A DNA stretch of 64,000 bases from Clostridia bacterium (lineage in GTDB: Bacteria > Bacillota > Clostridia > Oscillospirales > CAG-272). Below, one piece after another: positions 15,764-23,663 of the stretch. The stretch covers positions 1 through 64,000 of the forward strand of contig JAFQDF010000015.1 of the NCBI GenBank assembly GCA_017416185.1, written 5' to 3'. The translations under genes were made by a program, and so were the position numbers. The notes below the pieces were generated by a model, which saw only the letters and a program-made list of their open reading frames with translations, had not been told where the DNA came from and did not search any database. Position 1 is the stretch's first letter; each line of letters starts with the position of its first letter.

Positions 15764-15940
15764 GATAAGTATTCAAAGGCGGCATAAACGTCGAGTTTAT
15801 GCCGCCTTTTCACACTTTCCGCGAAATAGTCACAGCTTTACTGAGTAAGCCTAAGTCTACAGACCTTTTTCAAGAAAACAGATGCTCCCTTTTTCGAAGC
15901 CTGACAGCGTGTTGATTAGCTTATCTAAACGCTGAGAATG
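15764..15940. repeat. Two-hairpin intergenic element, copy A
   Basis: Starts GATAAGTATTCAAA and ends in a block with TTCGAAGCCTGACAGCGTGT. Both end blocks recur in inverted orientation at 59517-59693, while the middles differ. The first hairpin (GGCGGCATAAAC/GTTTATGCCGCC, 15777-15808) plus T tract acts as a terminator for the ribbon-helix-helix gene. Confidence 0.75.
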
Positions 15941-15960
15941 ATGGAAAATGCATCATTTAT

Positions 15961-16431
15961 TTAATTCATCACCGCCACTGCATAGGTCAGCACCGTGGCA
16001 AAGGTAACCCACACAAAATATGGGATCTGCAGATAGGCGGCGGTCTTATTGCAACGGTAGAAGGACGTGATCATTGCAATAATGAGTATCCAAAGGGCAA
16101 GGATCCAAATAAAAGCGAGGGTATAGAGCTTAAGGTTGAAAAAGATTATCGGCCACAGAAAGTTTACCCCAAGCTGTAAGGCATATAGCTTCAGAGCCCG
16201 GTCTCTGTTTGTACAGATGCTTTCGTATATGAGAAAAGCACTTATACCCATAAGAATGTAAAGTATCCCCCACACCAGAGGGAATAGCCAACCGGGAGGA
16301 GCAAAGGCGGGTTTGTCAAGGCTTGCATAGTCCGCAACAGAGCCGCGGGTGATAAGTCCTGCAATGATACCTGTACCAAGGCTTATGAGAATGCTGATCA
16401 ACAGTGGCTTGAGTCTTACTTTTTTTAACAA
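15961..16431 (-). CDS. tspO: TspO/MBR family tryptophan-rich protein
   Basis: 156 residues with five membrane helices, the family size. Conserved features are KPAFAPPGWLFPLVWGILYILMG in the first half, LGVNFLWPIIFF in the middle, and a C-terminal aromatic region (IPYFVWVTFATVL). TspO proteins bind porphyrins and related ligands in the membrane. The start is uncertain: TTG 16431 is six bases behind a GAGGTG site and is preferred to GTG 16440, which lies within that site. The gene stands alone. Confidence 0.9.
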   Translation of the reverse strand: MLKKVRLKPLLISILISLGTGIIAGLITRGSVADYASLDKPAFAPPGWLFPLVWGILYILMGISAFLIYESICTNRDRALKLYALQLGVNFLWPIIFFNLKLYTLAFIWILALWILIIAMITSFYRCNKTAAYLQIPYFVWVTFATVLTYAVAVMN

Positions 16432-16548
16432 AATACACACCTCATCAATGGGACCTTAGATTTTGGTGATCCCTTTCGGTATATTATATGATCACAGCCG
16501 CAGGGTTATGTATCCTTAAAAGCCCCGACACGGCATTTAACTGGAAAT

Positions 16549-16825
16549 TGTTGCATAAATGCAACAGAAACGGTACGTCCCGTAAAGCCCTTATGCACCA
16601 GTTATCAGAAAAATGTTGCATTTATGCAACAGATTCAGAACATCCTGTAAGGCTTTTCAGCACAAGTTGTCAGAAAAATGTTGCATTTATGCAACAGATT
16701 CAGAACATCCTGTAAGGCTTTTAGCATCAGTTGTCAGAATAGTGTTGCATTTATGCAACAGATTCAGAACATCCTGTAAGGCTTTTCAGCACCAGTTGTC
16801 AGAAAAATGTTGCATTTATGCAACA
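16549..16825. repeat. Array of five TGTTGCA palindromes, 65-bp period
   Basis: TGTTGCATAAATGCAACA at 16549 and TGTTGCATTTATGCAACA at 16614, 16679, 16743 and 16808. The intervening ~47 bases (for example CAGAACATCCTGTAAGGC) are nearly identical among the last copies and unrelated to the linker of the array at 5648. It lies between the start of tspO and the end of yunB. Confidence 0.93.
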
Positions 16826-16855
16826 TTATTATGTTTACAGCACAAACGGAAAACA

Positions 16856-17473
16856 TTAATTAATGTAGGTTTTCGGAATATCCCCCACTATAATCGTTTC
16901 GGCAACGGGCAGGGCAAGGCTTGCGGTGATATGTCCGGCATTAAGCCCGGGCAGAAGCACCACAGCCTCTATATCAAGATACAGCGTCAGTCGGTGCAGG
17001 GTCTGATTTATCCCCGCAGACTCAATTGAGCTTTTTACCTCTGCACGGGTGGATTTGTACTGATTAAGCTCTACCAGTATGTCAGGGCCTTGCCCAAGGG
17101 ACAGGGCGTCTCCAACGATATCTCCTATGGGGATGGCTATCTTGATGTCACGGCTGCCCAGAGTCGAATCTATCTCGTCAAGAATAAGTGATACCATATC
17201 ATTTACAACTCTTGTGTTGGTACGCATATAGGTCACGTCCCCTTCCTCGTTATAACAGGGAATGACCGCATCCTCCGGATTTGCCTTTTCAAGAGCATCG
17301 TATACGATATTTGTTATAAGGTCGCAGAACTCTCTTTCGGCAAGGGGAAGGATCAGAGGCTCGCTTTTGTTGAATGCCCACCTGAGGAAAAGGGTAGCAC
17401 AAAGCAGCGCGCAGGCAAAAAGGAATATCACTCCGGCACGGCGCGCTTTTCTTTTGTTTTTGTGTCTGCCCAT
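16856..17473 (-). CDS. yunB: Sporulation protein YunB family
   Basis: 205 residues from ATG 17473. A longer reading from a TTG inside the neighbouring repeat would add 14 artefactual residues. A basic N-terminus and one membrane helix (about 13-32) are followed by an extracytoplasmic domain. The C-terminal half matches YunB: GINQTLHRLTLYLDIEAVVL and LPVAETIIVGDIPKTYIN. In Bacillus subtilis yunB belongs to the sigma-E mother-cell regulon and is needed for normal spore formation. Its presence fits a spore former or a lineage derived from one. Confidence 0.85.
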   Translation of the reverse strand: MGRHKNKRKARRAGVIFLFACALLCATLFLRWAFNKSEPLILPLAEREFCDLITNIVYDALEKANPEDAVIPCYNEEGDVTYMRTNTRVVNDMVSLILDEIDSTLGSRDIKIAIPIGDIVGDALSLGQGPDILVELNQYKSTRAEVKSSIESAGINQTLHRLTLYLDIEAVVLLPGLNAGHITASLALPVAETIIVGDIPKTYIN

Positions 17474-17487
17474 AAAATCACCGAATA

Positions 17488-17744
17488 AATGCAAAATACA
17501 AAATGCAAAATACAAAATTATGGAGATTTTTGACCCATTTGGGTCAAAAATTCCGTTTATCTATATAGTTATTGTATACCGTTACATAACATCAATATCC
17601 GATATTTGATCAACTCGATAGCAATATTTTACGCATGTAATATACAACTATAACTATACATTATAATAATATGAAAAAAGAAGCAGGATATTTCCTGCTT
17701 CTTTTGACCTTAATTTTGCATTTTGAATTTTGCATTATGCATTC
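17488..17744. mobile_element. Heptamer-ended inverted-repeat element, copy 1
   Basis: Left end: repeated TGCAAAA/TACAAAA units from 17488, then hairpin TTTTTGACCC/GGGTCAAAAA. Right end: hairpin AAAAGAAGCAGGA/TCCTGCTTCTTTT (17676-17705), then TTTTGCA-type units to 17744. The middle is AT-rich and non-coding. It fills the gap between yunB and the sialate lyase gene. Confidence 0.75.
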
Positions 17745-17760
17745 TTTAAGTCCTTTGGAC

Positions 17761-18651
17761 TTAAAGCTCCCAGCTGAGCTTGCCGCGTACAGCCTCAATA
17801 AGAGCTGCCTCCTGCTCTGCGGGAAGGGTCTCAAAGGGATCACGGCAGGTACCGCAGTCGCAGCCGCAAGCCTTGACAAGCACCTTGATTGCGGGAAGGA
17901 GGTTGAAGGAGAGGATCTGTTCGATAGCGCCGTTGATCTGATGCTGCATATCGAGAGCCTCTGCCATCTTGTTTTCCTTGAAGAGCTTATAAAGCTCTGC
18001 AAACTTGGAAACAAGCACGTTGTAGGTGGTACCGATACCGCCGTCAGCACCCATTGCAAGGCCGGAGAGGATGATCTCGTCGGAGCCGTTGTAGAGGAGC
18101 TTGTCGGGGAAGTCATTACGAACACGCTCAAAAGCGTAGAAATCACTGCAGGTGAACTTCATACCGCCAACGCAGTCAAGAGCTAAAAGCTCCTTGATCT
18201 GGGGTATAGAGAGGTTAGCACCGGAAAGTGCGGGGATGTTGTAAACGATCATAGGCAGATCGCAGATAGAACCGATCTTCTCGTAATAAGCCTTGATCTC
18301 CTTGAAGTTGTACTTGTAGTAGAAGGGAGCAACTGAGGAGATAGCGGCAGCGCCTGCCTTCTCTGCATGCTTTGCAAGCTCGTAAGCGTCTGCAGGGTTA
18401 GCCGCACCGATGTGAGCAATAATGGGGAAGCCTTCGGGAACAGCCGCCATAACAGCTTCAAGAAGCTCCTTTCTTTCCTCTGTGGAGAGAAGGATCATCT
18501 CACCGGAGGAGCCGCCCACGTAGAGGGAGTCAGCACCCTTGTCGATAAGTCTCTGTGCGTGGCATTTTGCCGCCTCGGTATTGAGAGAGCCGTCAGCCTT
18601 AAAGGGGGTAATGAATGCAGGGATGATACCCTTGATGTTTACGTTTTTCAT
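17761..18651 (-). CDS. nanA: N-acetylneuraminate lyase-like aldolase (DapA superfamily)
   Basis: 296 residues, a class I aldolase TIM barrel. The Schiff-base lysine is in GMKFTCSDFYAFERVR and the partner tyrosine in MIVYNIPALSG. The segment LLYNGSDEIILSGLAMGADG, followed by GIGTTYN, matches the sialic-acid-specific branch (YNGxDE and GADGGIGSTYN in NanA) rather than dihydrodipicolinate synthase. It would split N-acetylneuraminate to ManNAc and pyruvate. It stands apart from other sialate genes, but a NagB-like protein and a deacetylase occur 15 kb away. A hairpin CTTTAAGTCC/GGACTTAAAG covers its stop codon. Confidence 0.82.
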   Translation of the reverse strand: MKNVNIKGIIPAFITPFKADGSLNTEAAKCHAQRLIDKGADSLYVGGSSGEMILLSTEERKELLEAVMAAVPEGFPIIAHIGAANPADAYELAKHAEKAGAAAISSVAPFYYKYNFKEIKAYYEKIGSICDLPMIVYNIPALSGANLSIPQIKELLALDCVGGMKFTCSDFYAFERVRNDFPDKLLYNGSDEIILSGLAMGADGGIGTTYNVLVSKFAELYKLFKENKMAEALDMQHQINGAIEQILSFNLLPAIKVLVKACGCDCGTCRDPFETLPAEQEAALIEAVRGKLSWEL

Positions 18652-18697
18652 ATCAGAAGATTCTCCAATCTGTATTATTTTTTAGCTTAATTAAATT

Positions 18698-19720
18698 TCA
18701 TACTCTTGTACCGCATTCAGTGCAGAAGATCTGATCATCTTCAAGCTCAGCACCGCACTTAGCGCAGCGTCTGACAACAGGAGCAGCGGCAGCCTGAGGA
18801 GGCTGATTATTAACAGGAGTTCCGCAGGAGGTGCAGAAAAGCATATCCTCTTCGATCATAGCACCGCATTTCTCACAGTAGCCTGAAGCCTGAGGAGCAA
18901 CCGCTGCCTGAGGAGCCGCCTGAGGAGTCGGAGCATTTACAGGAGTACCGCAGGAGGTACAGAAGAGCATATCATCCTCGATCATAGCACCGCATTTTTC
19001 ACAGCGGGTAAAAGCCTGAGGAGCAGGCTCGGGCTCGGGCACGAAAGCAGGTTCAGGCTCGGGCACGAAAGCGGGTTCAGGCTCGGGCACGAAAGCAGGT
19101 TCAGGCTCGGGCACAAAAGCAGGTGCAGGCTCGGGCACGAAAGCGGGTTCAGGCTCGGGCACAAAAGCAGGTTCAGGCTCGGGCACGAAAGCAGGTGCAG
19201 GCTCGGACTGAGGAGCGGGTGCAGGCTGAGGAGCCGCTTGAGGTGCCGGGGAGGAATTCATAGGATTTCCGCATGCAGTACAGAAGCGCATATTCTTGTT
19301 AACCATAGCACCGCATATTGTACAGCGGGCAAGTGCCTGAGGGTCTACTGCAGGCGTAGCTTCGTCTTTTGGAACGGGAGTACCGCAGACACTGCAAAAG
19401 GAGACATTTGCAGGAATGTCTGATCCGCAGTTTTTACACTGTATAATACCCTTTATAGAAGATATCTGCTGTCTGTATTCTTTGATTTTTGCCTCAGAGT
19501 CCTTAAGCGCGTTAACTATAGCCGAAAACTCAGGATCGCAGTCAGATGCAAATTTTGCAACGTACAGTCTGCCCAGCTGGTTATAGTTAGAGTTCATTTT
19601 CTTTTCTTCTTCAGAGATCATGCTGTTGATCTTTGCGACCTCAGCTATACCCTTGGTCTTCTGAACGGCACTTTGACCGGCATTGGATATCTTTTTGCCC
19701 CATTCATCAAAAAAAGCCAT
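18698..19720 (-). CDS. Multi-zinc-ribbon protein with Pro-Glu repeats
   Basis: 340 residues from ATG 19720 with GGAGGT upstream. Residues 1-95 are helical and coiled-coil-like. Five Cys-x-x-Cys pairs form zinc ribbons (CKNCG/CSVCG, CTICG/CTACG, CEKCG/CTSCG twice, CAKCG/CTECG). Between ribbons is a run of about nine 8-residue repeats, EPEPAFVP, encoded by a 24-bp tandem repeat (about 19020-19200) and probably variable in copy number between strains. No membrane segment. The function is unknown; ribbon chains of this kind often mediate protein-protein contact. Confidence 0.75.
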   Translation of the reverse strand: MAFFDEWGKKISNAGQSAVQKTKGIAEVAKINSMISEEEKKMNSNYNQLGRLYVAKFASDCDPEFSAIVNALKDSEAKIKEYRQQISSIKGIIQCKNCGSDIPANVSFCSVCGTPVPKDEATPAVDPQALARCTICGAMVNKNMRFCTACGNPMNSSPAPQAAPQPAPAPQSEPAPAFVPEPEPAFVPEPEPAFVPEPAPAFVPEPEPAFVPEPEPAFVPEPEPAFVPEPEPAPQAFTRCEKCGAMIEDDMLFCTSCGTPVNAPTPQAAPQAAVAPQASGYCEKCGAMIEEDMLFCTSCGTPVNNQPPQAAAAPVVRRCAKCGAELEDDQIFCTECGTRV

Positions 19721-19990
19721 AATATAACCTCCGTTTACATAATTATATAAGTAAAAATCTTTGCTTGAAATTACTCTTATTATAAGCAATGATATATATT
19801 TACACTTAAACTGATTATATCACACTCTTCGGGATAAATCAATATTTTTCCTGAACAAAAGCAATATTTCAGATAATATCCATTTTTATTAAAAATATCA
19901 GTTTTTTGAAATTTTCCCCGGGGTGGTACCCTTTAAATTTGCTGTTTTACCGTGTTATAATGTATACAACTAAAATTATCGGAGGTAAAA

Positions 19991-20842
19991 ATGGCAAGAC
20001 CAACAAAAGAATTTCTCGATTACTTTCCTTTTTATTGCAGAGGAGACGACAGAACCGACATATTAAAAGCAAAGAAAGGGATGTCAGGCTTTGGGGTATA
20101 TATATCCCTTCTCATAAAGCTTTACGGCGAAAAGGGATATTATATTAACTGGAATGATAACGTCTGCTGTATTTTTTCAAATTATGTAAATGTTCCGGAA
20201 GATGAGGTTGCTGATATCGTTGACCTTCTTATAAAGATAGGATTGTTTGATAAGGAGATCTTTGAAAAGCATTCCGTTCTTACCTCAAAGGAGATCCAAG
20301 AAAACTATTTATATGCCATAACAAAGAGAAAGAATAAAAAGCTTGATGAAAGATTTAATTTAGTTTGCGGGGAAGAAACCCCGGTTTCGGGAGAAGAAAC
20401 CCCTGTTTACGGTACGGAAAGTACACAAAGAAAGGAAAATAAAAGAAAAGAAAATAAAATTATAGAAAAAGAGAAGGAGCTTGACGCTTCGGAAAATCCT
20501 GACCCCGCTCCCGCCAAAAGGGGAATAAGGAACAACGTTGTACTGACAGAGGCTGAATATGATGAGCTCAAGGCTAAATATCCGGACGTCGACTATACCG
20601 TTGACCGACTGTCCACCTATATGGCTTCAACGGGTAAAAGCTATCCGGATCATTACGCCACACTTATCCGCTGGGCAGAGGAGGATATGACACGCACAAG
20701 TATTGCTCCCGTTTATAAGCAGTATAGACCAAAACAACAGGCAAACACAAAAGCCGCCTCCCCAAAAAGGGAAAGCAGCTTTGATATTGATGAATTTTAT
20801 CAGTTCGCAGTAAGCCGTGATCCGAGATCCTGTCTTACTTAG
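19991..20842 (+). CDS. DUF4373-type replisome-organiser-like protein
   Basis: 283 residues. The N-terminus (RPTKEFLDYFPFYCRGDD...GVYISLLIKLYGEKGYYI) resembles the Lin1244/Lin1753-type domain found in phage and plasmid replication proteins. A charged low-complexity linker (130-165) is followed by a second domain (YDELKAKYPDVDYTVDRLST), similar to the helical domain after DnaD in such proteins. The tail SSFDIDEFYQFA matches the tail of the DnaD protein at 21830. GGAGGT lies before the ATG. The gene is convergent with dnaI with only one base between stops and could be a domesticated phage gene. Confidence 0.75.
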   Translation: MARPTKEFLDYFPFYCRGDDRTDILKAKKGMSGFGVYISLLIKLYGEKGYYINWNDNVCCIFSNYVNVPEDEVADIVDLLIKIGLFDKEIFEKHSVLTSKEIQENYLYAITKRKNKKLDERFNLVCGEETPVSGEETPVYGTESTQRKENKRKENKIIEKEKELDASENPDPAPAKRGIRNNVVLTEAEYDELKAKYPDVDYTVDRLSTYMASTGKSYPDHYATLIRWAEEDMTRTSIAPVYKQYRPKQQANTKAASPKRESSFDIDEFYQFAVSRDPRSCLT

Positions 20843-20843
20843 C

Positions 20844-21818
20844 TTATTTCATTTTTTGCTGTCTGATATCCTTGCCGACAAACTGTATCGGAACAAACTC
20901 ACCCATAAGCCTTGAGGTGACACGGTCCTCATAACGGTCACGAAGCTCGTTATGTGTAAGATTGGTGTTGACTATTGTAGGCAGATGATTATTGATTCGT
21001 GAGTTCATAAGGTTGTAAAGGCAGGAAACGGTGAAATTGTTTGTCAGTTCTGTTCCCAGATCATCCATAATGAGAAGATCACAGTTAAAATACTTATCCG
21101 TTTTCTTTTCCTCGGCATCGGTGTTGTAGCCTCTGCCGAAGCGCTCGTATTCAAAGTCGCTCATTATGTTCTGGACGGTTTCGTATACAACGTCATAGCC
21201 CTTTTCAATAACGACCTTGGCGATTGCGGTTGACATATGTGTTTTACCAAGACCTGTAGCACCCATCATTATAACCGAGCTTCTGTTTGTAGTAAAGCCT
21301 TCGGCATATTCCCGCAGAATTTCAAGGTTGTCTTTCATTTCGCTAAGAGTTCTGGGATCTGCGGAATAGTATTTCAGATCAAAGTTATCAAAGGACTGTC
21401 TGTCTACAAGGGCTCCTATACCCGAATTACGTATGGTATTCTTCACCACCTCGCGGTGAAAGCATTCGCAGAGCTTTGTTCCCACATAGCCTGAGTCCTG
21501 ACACTTGTCACAGATGAACTTTGGCTTGGTATAATCGGCAGGATACCCGTTTTTAATAAGCAGAGCAGCACGTTTTTCCTGTAATTCAAGGTTTTTGTCA
21601 CGCAGTGCGTTGATGCGCTCCTCTATATTTTCCTTGCCTTGGGCAAGCTCGATGGCGATCTGGGCACCTGTTGAAGAAAGAACATTGTTGATCTCTCTTA
21701 TCTCGGGGATAGCCGCCTCCACCTCACACTTACGCATAAAGGCATCCTCACGGGCGCGGCTTTCACGTTCTTTGAATATTTCTTTTGTCTGTAAGTAGGC
21801 TTTTTTGTTATAACCCAT
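20844..21818 (-). CDS. dnaI: DnaI/DnaC-type helicase loader ATPase
   Basis: 324 residues. The N-terminal coiled region is followed by a zinc motif (CDKCQDSGYVGTKLCECF, about 122-139) as in DnaI. The AAA+ core has Walker A MMGATGLGKTHMS, Walker B LLIMDDLGTE and sensor 1 PTIVNTNLTHNEL; the arginine finger region is RYEDRVTSRL. It loads the replicative helicase during initiation and restart. It lies directly behind dnaD (12-base gap), so the two primosome proteins are co-expressed, with rex upstream. Confidence 0.9.
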   Translation of the reverse strand: MGYNKKAYLQTKEIFKERESRAREDAFMRKCEVEAAIPEIREINNVLSSTGAQIAIELAQGKENIEERINALRDKNLELQEKRAALLIKNGYPADYTKPKFICDKCQDSGYVGTKLCECFHREVVKNTIRNSGIGALVDRQSFDNFDLKYYSADPRTLSEMKDNLEILREYAEGFTTNRSSVIMMGATGLGKTHMSTAIAKVVIEKGYDVVYETVQNIMSDFEYERFGRGYNTDAEEKKTDKYFNCDLLIMDDLGTELTNNFTVSCLYNLMNSRINNHLPTIVNTNLTHNELRDRYEDRVTSRLMGEFVPIQFVGKDIRQQKMK

Positions 21819-21829
21819 AGTATGCCTTC

Positions 21830-22738
21830 CTAATCGTTGAGTATTTTATCACGGGAACGCTTCAGTGCAAGCTCAAAGAACTCGTCCACATCGAAGCTGG
21901 AGTTACCTTCCTGCTTTTCTGTTTTAGCTTTTTCGTATTCTACCAGACTTGTCTTTATATCCTCAAGGGTATGCAGATTCTTTGAATGCCAGTTGGAAAG
22001 TATCTTTGAAAGATAGGGAATAGACAGCTTTCCTGTTTTTTCGACGGTGATATCGTATGCTTCGGTGATTATGTCGATACCGTAGCCGTATTCCTCATAC
22101 CATTGGGTGAAATGCTTTTTCTCGGTAGGTGTCAGAGCCCTGTCCCCCATACCGAACATTGTGCGGAGCTTGTTTTCAAGCTGATGGAATTCCTCACGGC
22201 GGCGTATATGCTCCTCTAATTTTTCCACCGTGTCGATTCCCATATCGTAAAGATCGTAGCCCGTTTTCTCGATATATTTAAGGGATGTCTTGCCTATCTC
22301 TGCGCAGAAGGTGAATAAAAGGAGTATAAACTCTCCGTCAAGTCCGAGATAGCTGTTAAGAGCCGCTATACGGCTGACCTCCGTCTGATTGGTAATAGGC
22401 TTGCCGATGATATTGCCGCAGGCGTTGATAATATCCCCAAGACCGTTTTCGTCAAGGATACGGCCAAGCTCCTCACCCGAATAATGGATGTCGCTTGCGT
22501 GCCTTTTTACCTTGCGCTCGGTCTTTTTCTCTCCTTCAAGGATCCCCGCACCTCTCCAGAAGGCAAGAGCAGACTCGATATCTGCATTACTGCAACCTGT
22601 ACAGGCAGATATATCCTCAGCGCCCGAGCATACCGCCAACAGTACCTTAAGCTCGGTTTCACCTGCTGCAGAGAGCTTGTCGATGGATGCACCGGGCAGA
22701 GAAATTACCCTGTTACCGTAGTTAATATTATACTTCAT
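21830..22738 (-). CDS. dnaD: DnaD domain primosome protein
   Basis: 302 residues from ATG 22738; an upstream in-frame ATG at 22765 would add nine residues and lie deeper in rex. The N-terminal winged-helix domain (about 1-75) is followed by the DnaD/DnaB2 domain (about 195-270: FTQWYEEYGYGIDIITEAYD, SIPYLSKILSNWHSKNL). DnaD remodels DNA and recruits DnaB and the DnaI-helicase complex. The C-terminus SSFDVDEFFELALKRSRDK shares a motif with the DUF4373 protein. The start overlaps the end of rex by 11 bases, implying translational coupling. Confidence 0.85.
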   Translation of the reverse strand: MKYNINYGNRVISLPGASIDKLSAAGETELKVLLAVCSGAEDISACTGCSNADIESALAFWRGAGILEGEKKTERKVKRHASDIHYSGEELGRILDENGLGDIINACGNIIGKPITNQTEVSRIAALNSYLGLDGEFILLLFTFCAEIGKTSLKYIEKTGYDLYDMGIDTVEKLEEHIRRREEFHQLENKLRTMFGMGDRALTPTEKKHFTQWYEEYGYGIDIITEAYDITVEKTGKLSIPYLSKILSNWHSKNLHTLEDIKTSLVEYEKAKTEKQEGNSSFDVDEFFELALKRSRDKILND

Positions 22739-23384
22739 TGTTGTTATCCAGGTTTCTGATGTCATAGCAGAGCATCATCAGAGAATCTCCCATATGTACA
22801 TTTTGCACTGTACAGCCGGGAATATGGTTCATATCGTGGCTTGTAAAGTTCCATATGCCGGGAATTCCAAGGCTCTGAACCAGCTCAACAGCCTCTTCGG
22901 CAAAAGGAGTGGGAAGGGTGAGAACGGCAATATCCACCACATTGTTTTCAACAAAGTGTTTAACCTCATCTATGTGAAGTATTTTTTTACCGTCTACCTC
23001 TTTGCCGATAACCTCGGGTGAGATATCAAAGAGACCGCAGACCTCAACACCCCGTTTGGTGAAAATGGGTGAAGCGGCAAGAGCCTGTCCCAGTCTGCCG
23101 GCACCGATGATGATCGCCTGATAGTTTTCGTTTACACCCAGGATCTCGCTGATCTTACCGTAGAGATAGGTCACGTTGTAACCGTAGCCCTGCTGACCGA
23201 AACCGCCGAAGCAGTTAAGGTCCTGACGTATCTGGGATGCGGTAACGCCCATAAGCTCTGCAAGATCGTTTGAAGAGATACGGAGCTTGTTTTCATTTAA
23301 AAGCATTCTCAGATATCTGAAATATCTTGGCAGACGCTTGATAACGGCTGCGGAAACTGCGGATTCTGATTTTTTATTTATCAT
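22728..23384 (-). CDS. rex: Redox-sensing transcriptional repressor Rex
   Basis: 218 residues, full length. The N-terminal winged helix has RLPRYFRYLRMLL and SNDLAELMGVTASQIRQDL. The Rossmann domain has IIIGAGRLGQALA for NADH binding, and VVDIAVLTLPTPFAEEAVEL follows. Rex senses the NADH/NAD+ ratio and represses fermentation and anaerobic energy genes when NAD+ is high. First gene of the rex-dnaD-dnaI run; the element at 23403-23642 lies directly upstream. Confidence 0.95.
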   Translation of the reverse strand: MINKKSESAVSAAVIKRLPRYFRYLRMLLNENKLRISSNDLAELMGVTASQIRQDLNCFGGFGQQGYGYNVTYLYGKISEILGVNENYQAIIIGAGRLGQALAASPIFTKRGVEVCGLFDISPEVIGKEVDGKKILHIDEVKHFVENNVVDIAVLTLPTPFAEEAVELVQSLGIPGIWNFTSHDMNHIPGCTVQNVHMGDSLMMLCYDIRNLDNNNEV

Positions 23385-23402
23385 ATATGATCCTCACAAA
23401 AC

Positions 23403-23642
23403 AGATGAATTGGCTGTCGCCATGAATTGACTCCGTCATGAATTGGCGATGCCATGAATTGAAAGCCGTTGGCTTTCATTAAGGTAGATTTTCGCCTTGG
23501 CGAAAATCAATAATAATTAAATTACTTTTTGCCAAAAGCGAAAAGTTTCATTAATGCACCGTAGGTGCAATTCATGACAACGAAGTTGTCAATTCATGAT
23601 GCTAAAGCATCAATTCATGACATCGAAGATGTCAATTCATTT
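23403..23642. mobile_element. Inverted-repeat element of mini-hairpins with ATGAATTG linkers
   Basis: Left arm: ATGAATTG at 23405, 23422, 23438 and 23454, separated by GGC-GCC, TGAC-GTCA and GGC-GCC mini-hairpins. Right arm: CAATTCAT at 23568, 23590, 23611 and 23633, separated by GACAAC-GTTGTC, GATGC-GCATC and GACATC-GATGTC. The middle holds longer hairpins (GAAAGCC-GGCTTTC; GATTTTCGCC-GGCGAAAATC). It fills the rex-icd gap and stops next to a hairpin covering the icd stop codon. Confidence 0.85.
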
Positions 23643-23663
23643 CAATATGTAATGCCAACGGCA

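Noticed and set aside
16549..16825. CRISPR array or protein-coding repeat (open frames such as YATDSEHPVRL)
   Set aside because: Spacers are identical, and the reading frames come from the 65-bp repeat without ribosome sites.
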